DNA of 64,000 nucleotides from Acidobacteriota bacterium (GCA_003225055.1 QIAU01000135.1:62001-126000), one strand, 5' to 3'; counted from the stretch's first letter, positions 33,328 through 45,378 are shown. A program made the numbers and translations. Notes: a model not told the origin generated them from the sequence alone.

Positions 33328-35550
33328 TTATTTCAATTGTTCTTGCAGAAAATCTTCCATCATCTGGTACAGATGTGCTCTCTCTTTGCCAGTTACTCCG
33401 TGAGTTTTTCCGGGATATAGCATCAGCTGGAACTGCTTGCCAGCCTGGATCAGTGAACTGATCATTTGAATGCTGTTTTGCAGGTGCACATTGTCATCGC
33501 TGGTGCCATGAATCAGCAGCAGCGAGCCATGCAAGTTGGACGCGTCCGCCGGCATTGAGGCCTGGCTGTAACCTTTTGGATTTTCTTTAGGAAGCCCCAT
33601 ATACCTTTCTGTATAGATGGAATCATAGTCATGCCAGTCGGTGACCGGCGCCCCCGAGATGCCGCAGCGATAGGCGTCGCTGTGCAGGAGCGAGTACAGC
33701 GTCATCGAGCCGCCATTGCTCCAACCCCAGATGCAGACCCGGGTTCTATCCAGCATAGGATACTGCGCCAGCAACTGATCGAGCGAGGCGAGCTGGTCTC
33801 TTAGCTCCACGGCGCCAAACTGGTGGCGCAGCGCAGTCAGAAATTTTCGTCCGCGATTGGGAGTGCCGCGATTATCCACCGCAAACACCGCATAACCATG
33901 CTGAGCCATCATCTCGTTGAACGGATTCGTGACGCCTGCCCCGAAAGCGTCCCTGACCATCTGCGCCGCGGGTCCGCCGTATACGTTGACGATCAGGGGA
34001 ACCTTGTCCGCCGGCGGATTCGTCGGCATGACCAGCTGCCCGTAAAGAATAGTGCCGTCCTCCGCCTTAAACTCGAGGTCCTTGGGGGCGATGAAGCCGT
34101 ACTCGGCGATGCCGCGCGATTCCCAGATCGAAAAGCAGGGGATTCCCGCCGCTGAACATACCGAGCGCCGCGGGGGAATAAGGGAGGCCGAGTAGCCATC
34201 CACGTAATACTTGCCATTGGGAGAGAAAGCGGGGGTGTGCGTGCCCGCCTCTTTCGCGATCCGCCGGAAACCCGAGCCATCGAGTTTCACGGAAAACACC
34301 TGTTCCTGCCGGGGATCGCCTTGGTTGGCGGCGAAATAGACGAGCCCGGCATCCTCGTCGATTCCTTTCACTCCCATCACTTCAAACTCGCCCTGTGTGA
34401 GTTGTCGTTCGAGCTTCGCCTCGGAGGCCAGCGGGTTCTGCTTGTCGAAGCTGTACAGATAAAGATGGGTGTGGCCATCGCCCCAGCTCGACCACAGAAA
34501 CCGGTCACCTGATTTCAGAATCTTGAAATCATCGCTGACGTTGACCCACGCGTCCGGAATGGTTTCGGTCAGCACCTTGCGGGAGCGCCCGGATTTTGCG
34601 TCGATAAAATAAATATCCAGTGTGTCCTGCTTCCGGTTCAGCACCATAGCCCAGAGGAGTCCATCCCGAACCCAGCCAAATCTCGGGATGTAGATCTCGG
34701 TGTCGCCAGTAACCGAGATCCATTTGACGCTGCCGCCCTTGGCGCTGATTACGCCCATCCGCACCTTGGGATTGGGGTCGCCCGGCCTGGGATATTTCTC
34801 TTGCTCAACCTGCGGACTCAGAGGCACCCAGTCGGTGATGGGATAACTCGGAACTCTGGTTTCATCCATCTGCAGGAAGACGATCTGGCTGCTGTCCGGT
34901 GACCAGAAGTAATGGCTGCGTACATCCAACTCTTCCGCGTAAACCCAGTCCACCTCACCGTTCAGAAGATTCTCGTCTTTGTCTTTGGTGAGCTGCTTTT
35001 CGCCTTCCCCGGAAATCGGCCGGACATACAGGTTGTGCTTGCGCACATAAGCCACATTATTGCCATCGGGCGAGAATTTGGGGTCGTCGGTCGGGTCGGG
35101 CGCAGAGGTGAACTCGACCGCCGTCCCGCTCTCCAGCTTGAATAACCAGAGCTGGCCCAGCGAATCAAAGAGCAGGTATTTGCCATCCGGCGACCAGTGA
35201 TATGCCGCCACGGAATAACGAGTGATCCGCTCCTTCTCGCGTTCGTTCTTGATCTTGTTGACATCCGGCGCCAGCGAGGACAGCTTGGCTTCACTGACCA
35301 GCACCTTCTTCTCGCCCGTCTGTGGATCGATGGACCACAACTCGCCGTGTTCACCCGTGTCGTCGCGCTGGACGAAGGAGAGTTTGGTGCTGTCCGGGCT
35401 CCACTGCACATTTTCCGGAGCGCGTCCCGTCAGCCCGCCTGGGGCCACGATCGCGTCAATGGTGATTATTTTTTTCTGGGGGTTCTCAGGGGCGGACTGT
35501 GCAAAAGAAGTTAGAGTTACGAGCAAGAAAAAGACAAGCAATCGTCTCAC
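33328..35550 (-). CDS. Exported S9 family prolyl oligopeptidase (DPP4-like)
   Basis: 740 aa from the GTG at 35550, which has GGAGAG upstream and gives a signal peptide MRRLLVFFLLVTLTSFAQS. An N-terminal beta-propeller (DPPIV_N) shows repeated WSPD units (WSPDSTKLSF, WSPDGKYLLF, FSPDGNNVAY). The C-terminal alpha/beta hydrolase has the nucleophile in GWSNGGS, the Asp in HGTSDDNVH and the His in GKTHGVTG. It should remove N-terminal dipeptides, typically X-Pro, from peptides in the periplasm. Confidence 0.93.
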   Translation of the reverse strand: MRRLLVFFLLVTLTSFAQSAPENPQKKIITIDAIVAPGGLTGRAPENVQWSPDSTKLSFVQRDDTGEHGELWSIDPQTGEKKVLVSEAKLSSLAPDVNKIKNEREKERITRYSVAAYHWSPDGKYLLFDSLGQLWLFKLESGTAVEFTSAPDPTDDPKFSPDGNNVAYVRKHNLYVRPISGEGEKQLTKDKDENLLNGEVDWVYAEELDVRSHYFWSPDSSQIVFLQMDETRVPSYPITDWVPLSPQVEQEKYPRPGDPNPKVRMGVISAKGGSVKWISVTGDTEIYIPRFGWVRDGLLWAMVLNRKQDTLDIYFIDAKSGRSRKVLTETIPDAWVNVSDDFKILKSGDRFLWSSWGDGHTHLYLYSFDKQNPLASEAKLERQLTQGEFEVMGVKGIDEDAGLVYFAANQGDPRQEQVFSVKLDGSGFRRIAKEAGTHTPAFSPNGKYYVDGYSASLIPPRRSVCSAAGIPCFSIWESRGIAEYGFIAPKDLEFKAEDGTILYGQLVMPTNPPADKVPLIVNVYGGPAAQMVRDAFGAGVTNPFNEMMAQHGYAVFAVDNRGTPNRGRKFLTALRHQFGAVELRDQLASLDQLLAQYPMLDRTRVCIWGWSNGGSMTLYSLLHSDAYRCGISGAPVTDWHDYDSIYTERYMGLPKENPKGYSQASMPADASNLHGSLLLIHGTSDDNVHLQNSIQMISSLIQAGKQFQLMLYPGKTHGVTGKERAHLYQMMEDFLQEQLK

Positions 35551-35646
35551 GATTACTCTCCGGGAGCAGGAAGATGCCAGACAGCTGGGCTGAAAAGTGT
35601 ACACCGGCGAGGCACCGCCGCGCAGCGAAGTGCAGCAGCGAACCTG

Positions 35647-36408
35647 TCATCCTGAACGACACTTGTCCGCACTCGCGGAACAAGTAGAGTCGAAGGACGC
35701 CCCACCGAGAAGCTCCAGCTTCGGCCTCACCGCGAACCTCCTACGGATGTGGGTTGCATCCTCTGCCATCAAATTCCGCGCCAGATCCACCGCGCTGATG
35801 GCATCCTTGGCGTAACCGTCAGTGCCGATCTCCTCACCCCAGGGGCGTGTGACGGCGTGCCTCCTACCTCCTACCATGACCTTTACCCTGGCCCGCAGCC
35901 GGATTTCCCAATGCCTCGATGACGGTCTTCCGATTACGCATCGGAGTCGTCAACAGAGCCGAAACTCCCACGAGGTCCGCCCCGACCTCCAGCGCCCTGG
36001 CTGCAAACTTCTCCTTGACACATCCACGCCTAAGTCGTACACCCGAAACCCGTGAGTGGCGAGCAACGTCCCCACCAGCGACTTGCCGACCTGGTGGATG
36101 TCGCCCTTGGTTGTACCTAACACGACGCTGCCGGCCACGAGCCATTGGCCGCGCAGCTTCTTGAGGTCCGGATCCAGCACGACCATGGCGGTCCGCATGG
36201 CTTCCGCCGAAGCCATTATGTCGGTCACGAACATCCGTCCTTTGGTGAACCGCTCGCCGACCGCATGCATTCCCGGCACCATAGCTGCCGTTGATCACCT
36301 CCAGCAGCGCAATTCCGTCGGCTAGCGCCGGGCGAGCCAGTTCGGCGGCCGTCTCAGGCGCCCGTCAATGATGCTCTGCCGCATGGCAGAAATAGCTTCG
36401 TGGGACAT
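35647..36408 (-). pseudogene. Broken corrinoid (B12-binding) protein gene
   Basis: Begins at ATG 36408 after GGGAGAG: MSHEAISAMRQSIIDG. The frame then slips. ELARPALADGIALLEVINGS-like text continues in the next frame, then MVPGMHAVGERFTKGRMFVT and KGDIHQVGKSLVGTLL, which has the DxHxxG cobalamin-binding motif. EKFAARALEVGADLVGVSAL and TTPMRNRKTVIEAL lie in a third frame, and EIGTDGYAKDAISAVDLARN in yet another. The pieces together match one protein of about 220 aa that partners corrinoid methyltransferases. At least three frameshifts. Confidence 0.8.
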
Positions 36409-36530
36409 GGTCTCTCCCGTTTGGATTGGGCCTTGCCGACCGCACAGGTGTCTGTGATGGTCTGTGATGTGTGTCAGGGGGGGAAACCGTGTCCCACGTG
36501 CTAAAATTAGGGGTCAGTTCGCAGTCCCAA

Positions 36531-37637
36531 ATGCTCCCAGAGTTACAGAACCTTCTCGAATTACAGAAAACCGACCGGGAAATCCTTCGCCTGAACGAAG
36601 AAATCGCCGCGCTGCCCAAGCGGGTCGCGGCAATCGAGCAGAAGCTTGCCGGGACCAAGGCCGTCCTGGAACAGGCCGAGGCTGCCGTCAAAGCCGACGA
36701 TGCCGCCCGCCGCAAATACGAATCCACCATCCAAGACCTGCAGCAGAAGATCTCCAAGTATCGTGACCAGTCCCTGGAAGTAAAAACCAACGAGCAATAC
36801 CGAGCCTTGCAGCACGAAATTGATTTTGCCCAACAGGAAATCCGGGCCACCGAAGACAAGATTCTCGACATGATGGTCAGTGCCGAGACCCGCGAGAAGC
36901 AGGTCAAGGCTGCCGAAGCCGATCTGAAGGCTGAGACCAGGGAAATCGAGAAAGAAAAAGAAGAGGCTCGCCAGCGCAGCGCCGAAGATCAGCAGCAGTT
37001 GGCGGAATGGACCGCCAAGCGCGATCAATTGCGTGCCGGCGTCAGCGCCGACCTCCTCCGGCACTATGATCGCGTTGTCAAATTGCGCAAGACAGGTCTT
37101 TCAGAAGTTCGCGATCACAAATGCACGGCTTGCCAGGTCATGCTTCGTCCTCAGACGTATAACGAAGTACGCAGTGGCGAGCAGGTAGTCATCTGCGATT
37201 CCTGCCAGCGCATTCTTTACTTCGATCCCGCCGCCGAAGTGGTCGTGGAAAAACCGACCACTCCCGCCCGCCGCCGTCCTCGTCCCAAAGCCGATGCTCC
37301 CCAAGGCTGGTACTACCGTCCCGAATACAGAGAGCATGGCGAGGTTCTGCTGGGATTCTCGAACGCCAACAGCATGGCGACGCGCCGGATCTACGATTTC
37401 AATACTGGCCGCCAGATTGGCGACATCGTGCTTCGAGAAGGCGACTACCATCTGGCCTTTCCGGAAGACTTCTCGGGCGACTACATCCGTCTCAATGGCA
37501 GCTGGAACGAAGCTGAGGTGGAGTCATGGGGCAACGAAATGCCGATGAACGCCTTGGACTCCCTGCATGCCGACCTGCAAGCCGCCCGTACCGAAAACTC
37601 CAGACGCCACAGCGAACCCGCCGAAGCTGCCAGGTAA
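36531..37637 (+). CDS. Coiled-coil protein with C4 zinc ribbon (CT398/CsgD-like family)
   Basis: 368 aa from ATG 36531 (MLPELQNLLELQKTDREILR). A long antiparallel coiled coil covers residues 1-185. A zinc ribbon follows with CTACQ and CDSC. After the zinc ribbon (RILYFDP) there is an unusual extra domain of about 110 residues (WYYRPEYREHGEVLLGFSNA...) not present in the core family. Relatives bind RNA polymerase factors or type III components, but the role here is unknown. Transcribed toward rlmI, 113 nt away. Confidence 0.75.
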   Translation: MLPELQNLLELQKTDREILRLNEEIAALPKRVAAIEQKLAGTKAVLEQAEAAVKADDAARRKYESTIQDLQQKISKYRDQSLEVKTNEQYRALQHEIDFAQQEIRATEDKILDMMVSAETREKQVKAAEADLKAETREIEKEKEEARQRSAEDQQQLAEWTAKRDQLRAGVSADLLRHYDRVVKLRKTGLSEVRDHKCTACQVMLRPQTYNEVRSGEQVVICDSCQRILYFDPAAEVVVEKPTTPARRRPRPKADAPQGWYYRPEYREHGEVLLGFSNANSMATRRIYDFNTGRQIGDIVLREGDYHLAFPEDFSGDYIRLNGSWNEAEVESWGNEMPMNALDSLHADLQAARTENSRRHSEPAEAAR

Positions 37638-37750
37638 GGACGGAGCGACCCCCGCTGAAACACAAGGACCGTGTGGGGACGGAGCTCTGGGCCGTCCGGC
37701 GGAGCGAAGCTGCCCTGATTTCCTCGTCGCCGCGGGTTTAAGATTCCTTT

Positions 37751-38953
37751 ATGCCCGCCATGCCCGAGAGATCCAGCGATTCCGCCCTCGCCACCGTGAC
37801 CATCTCCGCCCGGGGCACGTTGCGTCTAAGGAGCGGCCACGTCTGGGTCTATCGCTCTGACATTCTCTCAGCAGACGGCATTGCTCCAGGCGCGCTGGTC
37901 AAGGTCTCCGATCCCCAAGGCAAATCGCTCGGAACAGCTCTCTACAGTACTGCCTCTCAGATCGCCATCCGCCTGCTTTCCAGAGGTCGTGTCGAAGATT
38001 TTCCAGCTCTTCTTCGCCAGAGAATCCAGGAAGCGCTGGGTTATCGAGACCTTGTGGTCAGAGACACCGACGCCTACCGCATCGTGTTCAGCGAGGCCGA
38101 CTTCCTTCCGGGCCTGATCGTAGATCGCTATAACGACATTGTTGCGTTCCAGGTTCTCACTCAAGCCATGGACAGCGAGGCTGCTCGGCAAGCTCTGGTC
38201 TCCGAACTCTGTGACCGACTGAACCCTGCTGCCGTCGTAGAACGCGTCGATCCGCGCGTGCGCCGGCTCGAGCAATTGTCTCCGCGGAATGCAGCACTCG
38301 TCCACGGCGAGAATACCAACACGATCTTCACCATGAACGGGGTGCGCTTCCACTACGCGGCTCTCGAAGGTCAAAAAACCGGTTCCTTCCTTGACCAGCG
38401 CGAAAACTATGCTGCCGCCGCCCAGTATGCCCACGGCGACGCCCTCGATGTGTTCTGCTACCAAGGAGGTTTTGCCCTGCACTTGGCCCCGCACTGCTCG
38501 CACGTCACGGGCGTGGACAGCTCTCGCCCGGCCCTCGAGGTGGCAGATCAGAATGCCACGCTGAATGGACGCGAGATCGAATGGCTGGAGGCCAACGCTT
38601 TCGACCTGCTTAAGGACTACTCCGTGGCCGGCCGTCAATTTGACACTATCGTTCTCGACCCGCCCGCCTTCGCCAAAACCCGAAAAAACCTCGATACCGC
38701 GCTGCGCGGCTATAAAGAGCTAAACCTGCGTGCTCTGAAAATGGTCCGCCCAGGGGGAATTCTGGTCAGCTGCAGCTGTTCCTACCACGTCAGCCAGGCC
38801 GAGTTCCTGCAGATGATTTCCGAAGCTGCCCTCGATGCCCGTAAAACCCTCCGCATCTTAGAAGTTCGCGGGCAGGCAAAGGACCATCCCGTGCTGCTAA
38901 CCGTCCCGGAAACCAGCTACCTGAAGATCGTAATATGCAGACTAAGTAATTGA
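37751..38953 (+). CDS. rlmI: RlmI-like 23S rRNA (cytosine-C5) methyltransferase
   Basis: 400 aa. An N-terminal PUA domain (TLRLRSGHVWVYRSDI) is followed by a central EEHEAD-like domain (RIVFSEADFLPGLIVDRYND). The Rossmann methyltransferase has GQKTGSFLDQREN, DVFCYQGGFALHLA, DPPAFAKTRKN and GGILVSCSCSYHV. The usual catalytic Cys context is preserved in SCSCS. It modifies large-subunit rRNA in relatives. Its stop is directly followed by the inverted repeat in front of hsp20. Confidence 0.9.
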   Translation: MPAMPERSSDSALATVTISARGTLRLRSGHVWVYRSDILSADGIAPGALVKVSDPQGKSLGTALYSTASQIAIRLLSRGRVEDFPALLRQRIQEALGYRDLVVRDTDAYRIVFSEADFLPGLIVDRYNDIVAFQVLTQAMDSEAARQALVSELCDRLNPAAVVERVDPRVRRLEQLSPRNAALVHGENTNTIFTMNGVRFHYAALEGQKTGSFLDQRENYAAAAQYAHGDALDVFCYQGGFALHLAPHCSHVTGVDSSRPALEVADQNATLNGREIEWLEANAFDLLKDYSVAGRQFDTIVLDPPAFAKTRKNLDTALRGYKELNLRALKMVRPGGILVSCSCSYHVSQAEFLQMISEAALDARKTLRILEVRGQAKDHPVLLTVPETSYLKIVICRLSN

Positions 38954-38956
38954 AAA

Positions 38957-39015
38957 TTAGTGTAATAGATTGCTTGACAGTAATAAACTCATATTTTATG
39001 CTTCTATTACACTAA
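38957..39015 (+). promoter_or_regulatory. hsp20-clpB promoter flanked by a 13-bp inverted repeat
   Basis: TTGACA (38974-38979) and TATGCT (38997-39002) are 17 nt apart, a good housekeeping promoter. TTAGTGTAATAGA (38957-38969) and its perfect reverse complement TCTATTACACTAA (39003-39015) lie just outside the two boxes, so a dimeric protein could bind both and close the promoter. It is unlike CIRCE and unlike the HspR HAIR consensus. Confidence 0.7.
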
Positions 39016-39073
39016 ATTTCTCATCTAAACGAAGCGCATAAAGCTTCTAGCAAGATTCGAAGGAGGTTGAGCT

Positions 39074-39565
39074 ATGACAGTTCTGACTCGTTGGGATCCT
39101 TTCCGTGAATTCTCCACCCTGCAGGACCGAATGAACCGCCTGTTCCAGGAGTCATTTGGCCGCGAGGGCCGGGAAGAGTCTCTGACCACCACCAGTTTTG
39201 CGCCGGCGGTTGACGTCTATGAAGATGAACACAATGTCACCTTGAAGATCGAGGTGCCCGGCATCGACGAAAAGGACATTGATGTCCGCGTCGAAAACAA
39301 CACTCTGACCGTGCACGGCGAGCGCAAGTTCGAGAAGGAAGAGAAGGAAGAGAACTACCGTCGTATTGAGCGGCAGTACGGAAGCTTCATCCGTTCCTTC
39401 ACCCTGCCGAACACGGTTGATAGCGAGAACATCTCTGCCGACTACGACAAGGGCGTGCTGAACATCCGCCTGGCCAAGAAGGCGGAGGCCAAGCCGAAGC
39501 AGGTCAAGGTGAATGTTGGTAGCCAGAAGACGCTCGAAGTAAAGGGCGCGGGCAAAGCCGCGTAA
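39074..39565 (+). CDS. Hsp20/alpha-crystallin small heat shock protein
   Basis: 163 aa. AGGAGG at 39061-39066 is 7 nt before the ATG. The N-terminal arm MTVLTRWDPFREFSTLQDRM is followed by the alpha-crystallin domain from VDVYEDEHNVTLKIEVPGID to GVLNIRLAKK, including the L-x-I/V-like terminal motif region. Prevents aggregation of unfolded proteins and hands them to ClpB/DnaK. Paired with clpB downstream. Confidence 0.95.
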   Translation: MTVLTRWDPFREFSTLQDRMNRLFQESFGREGREESLTTTSFAPAVDVYEDEHNVTLKIEVPGIDEKDIDVRVENNTLTVHGERKFEKEEKEENYRRIERQYGSFIRSFTLPNTVDSENISADYDKGVLNIRLAKKAEAKPKQVKVNVGSQKTLEVKGAGKAA

Positions 39566-39664
39566 AGATGCTTGCGTAGGGACAGGCGCCCTCGCCTGCC
39601 CGCCGAGCAAAGCTGGGCACTTTTCTGCGGGAGCGGCAGAGTTGCTGTCTCCCGCTTTTGATTT

Positions 39665-39686
39665 TGTAATCTTGTAATCTTGTAAT
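39665..39686. repeat. Triple TGTAATCT tandem repeat between hsp20 and clpB
   Basis: TGTAATCTTGTAATCTTGTA: three 8-bp units. A GGGCGGTT...AATCGCCC hairpin follows directly. Confidence 0.6.
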
Positions 39687-39772
39687 TGGGCGGTTTGTTC
39701 TTGAATCGCCCGATAACAAAATTGCCGGTTACAAAATCGGAAACAAGCTCGTAGCAATTAGGAGTAAACCCC

Positions 39773-42409
<2,637 letters not shown>

Positions 42410-42413
42410 AAAA

Positions 42414-42484
42414 CAGCCACAGATTAAAATTAAACGGGATCGCTAGCGTTTCCGATGCCCGTGAAGATTCGTGGCTGATTTTTC
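42414..42484. terminator. Possible bidirectional terminator between clpB and the S41 gene
   Basis: CAGCCAC (42414-42420) pairs with GTGGCTG (42471-42477) and is followed by ATTTTT. An inner stem, CGGG.ATCG with CGAT.CCCG (42435-42462), nests inside. Lies between convergent genes. Confidence 0.45.
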
Positions 42485-42551
42485 TCGCTTTGCCGCAGCA
42501 ACTCAAAAGCCGCGACAAGCCCTGGGGATGGGTTTCCGACTCGCCCTGAAC

Positions 42552-43766
42552 TTATCCCTTGGTTTCGCGGTTCTTTAGCACTTGGATAGCTTTCTGGAGC
42601 TGATCATCCTGCTGAGGACGCGCCCGCTTTTCCTGGTCAGGAGCGCTCTGCTGATCTTCGTCGGGCAGCAGGCCATCATCGTCATTGTCGGCAACGATGA
42701 CATTGGGCGTCACCGCTGTGTCCTGAATAGCCTTGCCTTCAGGAGTGTAGTACTTGGCCACCGAGAGGATCAGAGCGGAGCCATCCTGCATTTCGATGAC
42801 TTTCTGAATCGAGCCATCGCCAAATGTCTTGTCACCCACTACGTCGCCGCGAGCATTCCCCAGTACGGCGGATGCCACAACTTCCGCCGGCCCAGCCGTT
42901 CCGCGGTTCACCAGCACGACCAGCGGCAAGCTGGTGACGGCCTTTTGCGGGTCGGCGTTGAAGGCTTCGCGGGGATACTTCTGTCCCTGCAAGTAGGTGA
43001 TGGTGCCGTGATTCAGAAATAAATTCGCGGTCGCAATGCCTTCCGATTCCTCACCCGCGGCGGCATTCCGCACATCGAGGATAAGCTTCTTAGCGCCTGA
43101 CTTTTGCAGCGACTTGATGCGATTGGCGACTTCCTGGGCCTTACCCTTGGTGAAGGCATCGACCTTGATGAGCCCAATGTTGTCCTCCAGCATCTTGTCC
43201 GTGACCTGCGGGATCGCGACCAGGTCGCGGGTAATGACAATCTTCTGCGGCTCCGCGCGGCGCGGACGAACTACGGAAATCGTGATGTTAGAACCCGGCT
43301 GCCCACTCAACAGGTTGTGGATTTCGGCGAGGGACAGCTCGCGCGTGCTCTTGCCCTCGATGGCCTCAATGATGTCGGATCCCTCGACACCTGCCTTGTC
43401 GGCGGGCCCACCGGGGATCACCGAAATCACCGCAGCGTAGCCAAAGCGCTTAGAGACAGCCGCGCCGATATCGCCACGACCTTCGCCCTTGTGTTCCTTG
43501 TATTCCTTGTATTGGGCTGGGTCGAGATAGCTGGAATTGGCATCCAGAGACTCCAGCAGCCCATGCAAAGCGCCATCCGTGACGGCGGGAATGTTGGGCT
43601 CCTCGACATACTCACTGCGCACACGGGACAGCACTTCGCTGTAAACCTGAAGCTGTCGGTAAGCCCCGTCGTTGCTGGAGGCGCGCACACCGCTCAAGCC
43701 CAGCGCCATGAACAGCACAAGCGCAAGAGACGAAACCAGAACTACCGCTTTGATTTTGTTCGACAT
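42552..43766 (-). CDS. S41 (CtpA-like) protease with substituted catalytic residues
   Basis: 404 aa from ATG 43766. Signal anchor at residues 5-25 (IKAVVLVSSLALVLFMALGL), then helical domain, PDZ (GYAAVISVIPGGPADKAGVE) and tail-protease core. In active CtpA the nucleophile lies in (S/T)ASAAE and the Lys in TFGKGSVQ. Here these read GTAGPAE (Gly at position 292) and TFGDGSIQ (Asp at 317), so both members of the Ser/Lys dyad are gone. The fold is otherwise intact, suggesting a conserved pseudoprotease or scaffold in the periplasm. The tail is acidic and Gln-rich. Confidence 0.85.
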   Translation of the reverse strand: MSNKIKAVVLVSSLALVLFMALGLSGVRASSNDGAYRQLQVYSEVLSRVRSEYVEEPNIPAVTDGALHGLLESLDANSSYLDPAQYKEYKEHKGEGRGDIGAAVSKRFGYAAVISVIPGGPADKAGVEGSDIIEAIEGKSTRELSLAEIHNLLSGQPGSNITISVVRPRRAEPQKIVITRDLVAIPQVTDKMLEDNIGLIKVDAFTKGKAQEVANRIKSLQKSGAKKLILDVRNAAAGEESEGIATANLFLNHGTITYLQGQKYPREAFNADPQKAVTSLPLVVLVNRGTAGPAEVVASAVLGNARGDVVGDKTFGDGSIQKVIEMQDGSALILSVAKYYTPEGKAIQDTAVTPNVIVADNDDDGLLPDEDQQSAPDQEKRARPQQDDQLQKAIQVLKNRETKG

Positions 43767-44041
43767 CGGATTCTTAATCTTCTCGGATGGAGCGACCACT
43801 TCCTCGGAAGTGCTTCCATTATAGCCGTTTTGATGCGCCCTTCCTATGGTTAGTTTCTGCGATTTTGGCTCAACGGTAACCAAGGCTTAATTGTCTTGTC
43901 CGTCTCGCCAAGGGCCGCTGCTCTCGTCTCCCGCAAAGAGCAGGCTTCTGGAGGGACGTCCGCCCTCGGCCGTCCGGCGGCGCGAAGCTCCGCTGCCGCG
44001 ACTGCCGCAAGTTCTTGTTTTAGTGTTGAGTAGGCCGCCCT

Positions 44042-45232
44042 TCAGTGCGAAGGAGGCTGCTCCAGGAGGACATCCAGGAGGCGCCCCAGTTGGGTTCTCT
44101 TGTCATCGGAAGGCGCGGGCGCAGAACCGCTGCCGCTGTCAGCTAGCGCCGCGAGTTGGTGCGCTAGGATTTTTACGGCCACGGCACGCGGAAAGTAGAC
44201 AGCGTCGGGGGGTAGAGCCAGTTCCCAGCTATCGCGGTCACGGCGAATCAACCCCCAATGCTGGTGTTCCAAATGCTTCTTGAGGCTGGCATGGCCTCCG
44301 ACCAGAGCAGACGGGCCACTGATAATCACCTCCGCCCAGCCATTGTTTTTATCAAGGCGAATCTTGGTAACTTCAAAGCTGTCGAAAACGATCAGCGATT
44401 GGGACAGGTTGAACACGTCCTTACCACGCAGCCCTTCCCCGGTCAGGTTGAATGTTGCAAAGAGCGCCTCACATACCTGCTGAGCCGAAGGCTTGGCCAA
44501 GTTGATGATTTGCACCCGGGGGATGACCCCAAGCGGCGGATCGGCAGCCGGACTGGCCGGCGACGCCAGGCTTGGCGCATCCATTTCGGCGATGGGATGA
44601 TGATCTTCGGAAACGGAATGGCGATCGGCAAGCAGCCGAGTATCCGTATCGGGGCCCGCGGCACCTGATGGCGCCAGGCGGGCGACCTCGGTCTTGGCCG
44701 CAAGAACACCAGGCGGAGCGGCTTTGACGTAGCGGAAGAAATGCGGCCGGCCACGGCGTTTCCAGTACTCTGAATCGTACCTCTCTACGCCTTTACCGGA
44801 ACGCAACGCGCTGAAGAAAGAGTGCTGGGTGGGGTTGATCACCAGGCCCACGTGTCCGCGCCATACCACCAGGTCCCCCGGCTGAGGGCGTGTGACCGGG
44901 CGGAATGAATCCACGCCCTGGTAAAGGTCGGTGGAACTTACGTAGGGGTAGAGAAAACCGGCACGCTCATAAACTTCATGCACGAGATGCGAACAATCGG
45001 CATTGTCTGCAATGGACCGGTGCCGGGACTCCAGAGCGGCGCCTAGAACTGCCAGGCCCTCGTCCGGAGTCAGCAACCGCGATGCAGGTAATGGTTGTGA
45101 ACTGGATGCAAGCCGAGTAGCGGTTCGATGAGGTGGTTCAGAGGGGGCGCGCTTCGTTTGCGCTGACAAAACACTGGGAGCCAGGGCGAAAAACAAAACA
45201 AATACCGGGGCTCCTTTGGCTTTGAGGCGCAT
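44042..45232 (-). CDS. Exported NlpC/P60-like protein
   Basis: 396 aa with signal peptide (KAKGAPVFVLFFALAPSVLS). The papain-like unit has Cys in NADCSHLVHEVYERAGFLYP and His in PGDLVVWRGHVGLVI, with a nearby NPTQH. The C-terminal half (from about residue 235) is a separate domain, VQIINLAKPSAQQVCEALFA...NNGWAEVIISGPSALVGGH, that I do not recognise. It may cleave peptidoglycan stem peptides or a related amide. The GTG/ATG start fits the signal peptide. Confidence 0.78.
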   Translation of the reverse strand: MRLKAKGAPVFVLFFALAPSVLSAQTKRAPSEPPHRTATRLASSSQPLPASRLLTPDEGLAVLGAALESRHRSIADNADCSHLVHEVYERAGFLYPYVSSTDLYQGVDSFRPVTRPQPGDLVVWRGHVGLVINPTQHSFFSALRSGKGVERYDSEYWKRRGRPHFFRYVKAAPPGVLAAKTEVARLAPSGAAGPDTDTRLLADRHSVSEDHHPIAEMDAPSLASPASPAADPPLGVIPRVQIINLAKPSAQQVCEALFATFNLTGEGLRGKDVFNLSQSLIVFDSFEVTKIRLDKNNGWAEVIISGPSALVGGHASLKKHLEHQHWGLIRRDRDSWELALPPDAVYFPRAVAVKILAHQLAALADSGSGSAPAPSDDKRTQLGRLLDVLLEQPPSH

Positions 45233-45378
45233 AGTCGATGTTGTATCGCAGCTTCATCATGGGGCACAGGTCACCACGGTGCAACCTGGTCCGCGAAAAG
45301 TACCCGAAATCAGATGCACCTTAGGGGCCGGCAAGTTGTTGGCCAGGGCCCCCCAAAGTGCACCAGAGTACCTGAAGC

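Noticed and set aside
39660-39690. Repeats of TGTAATCT considered as a CRISPR array
   Set aside because: 8-bp units without spacers; no cas genes in the window.
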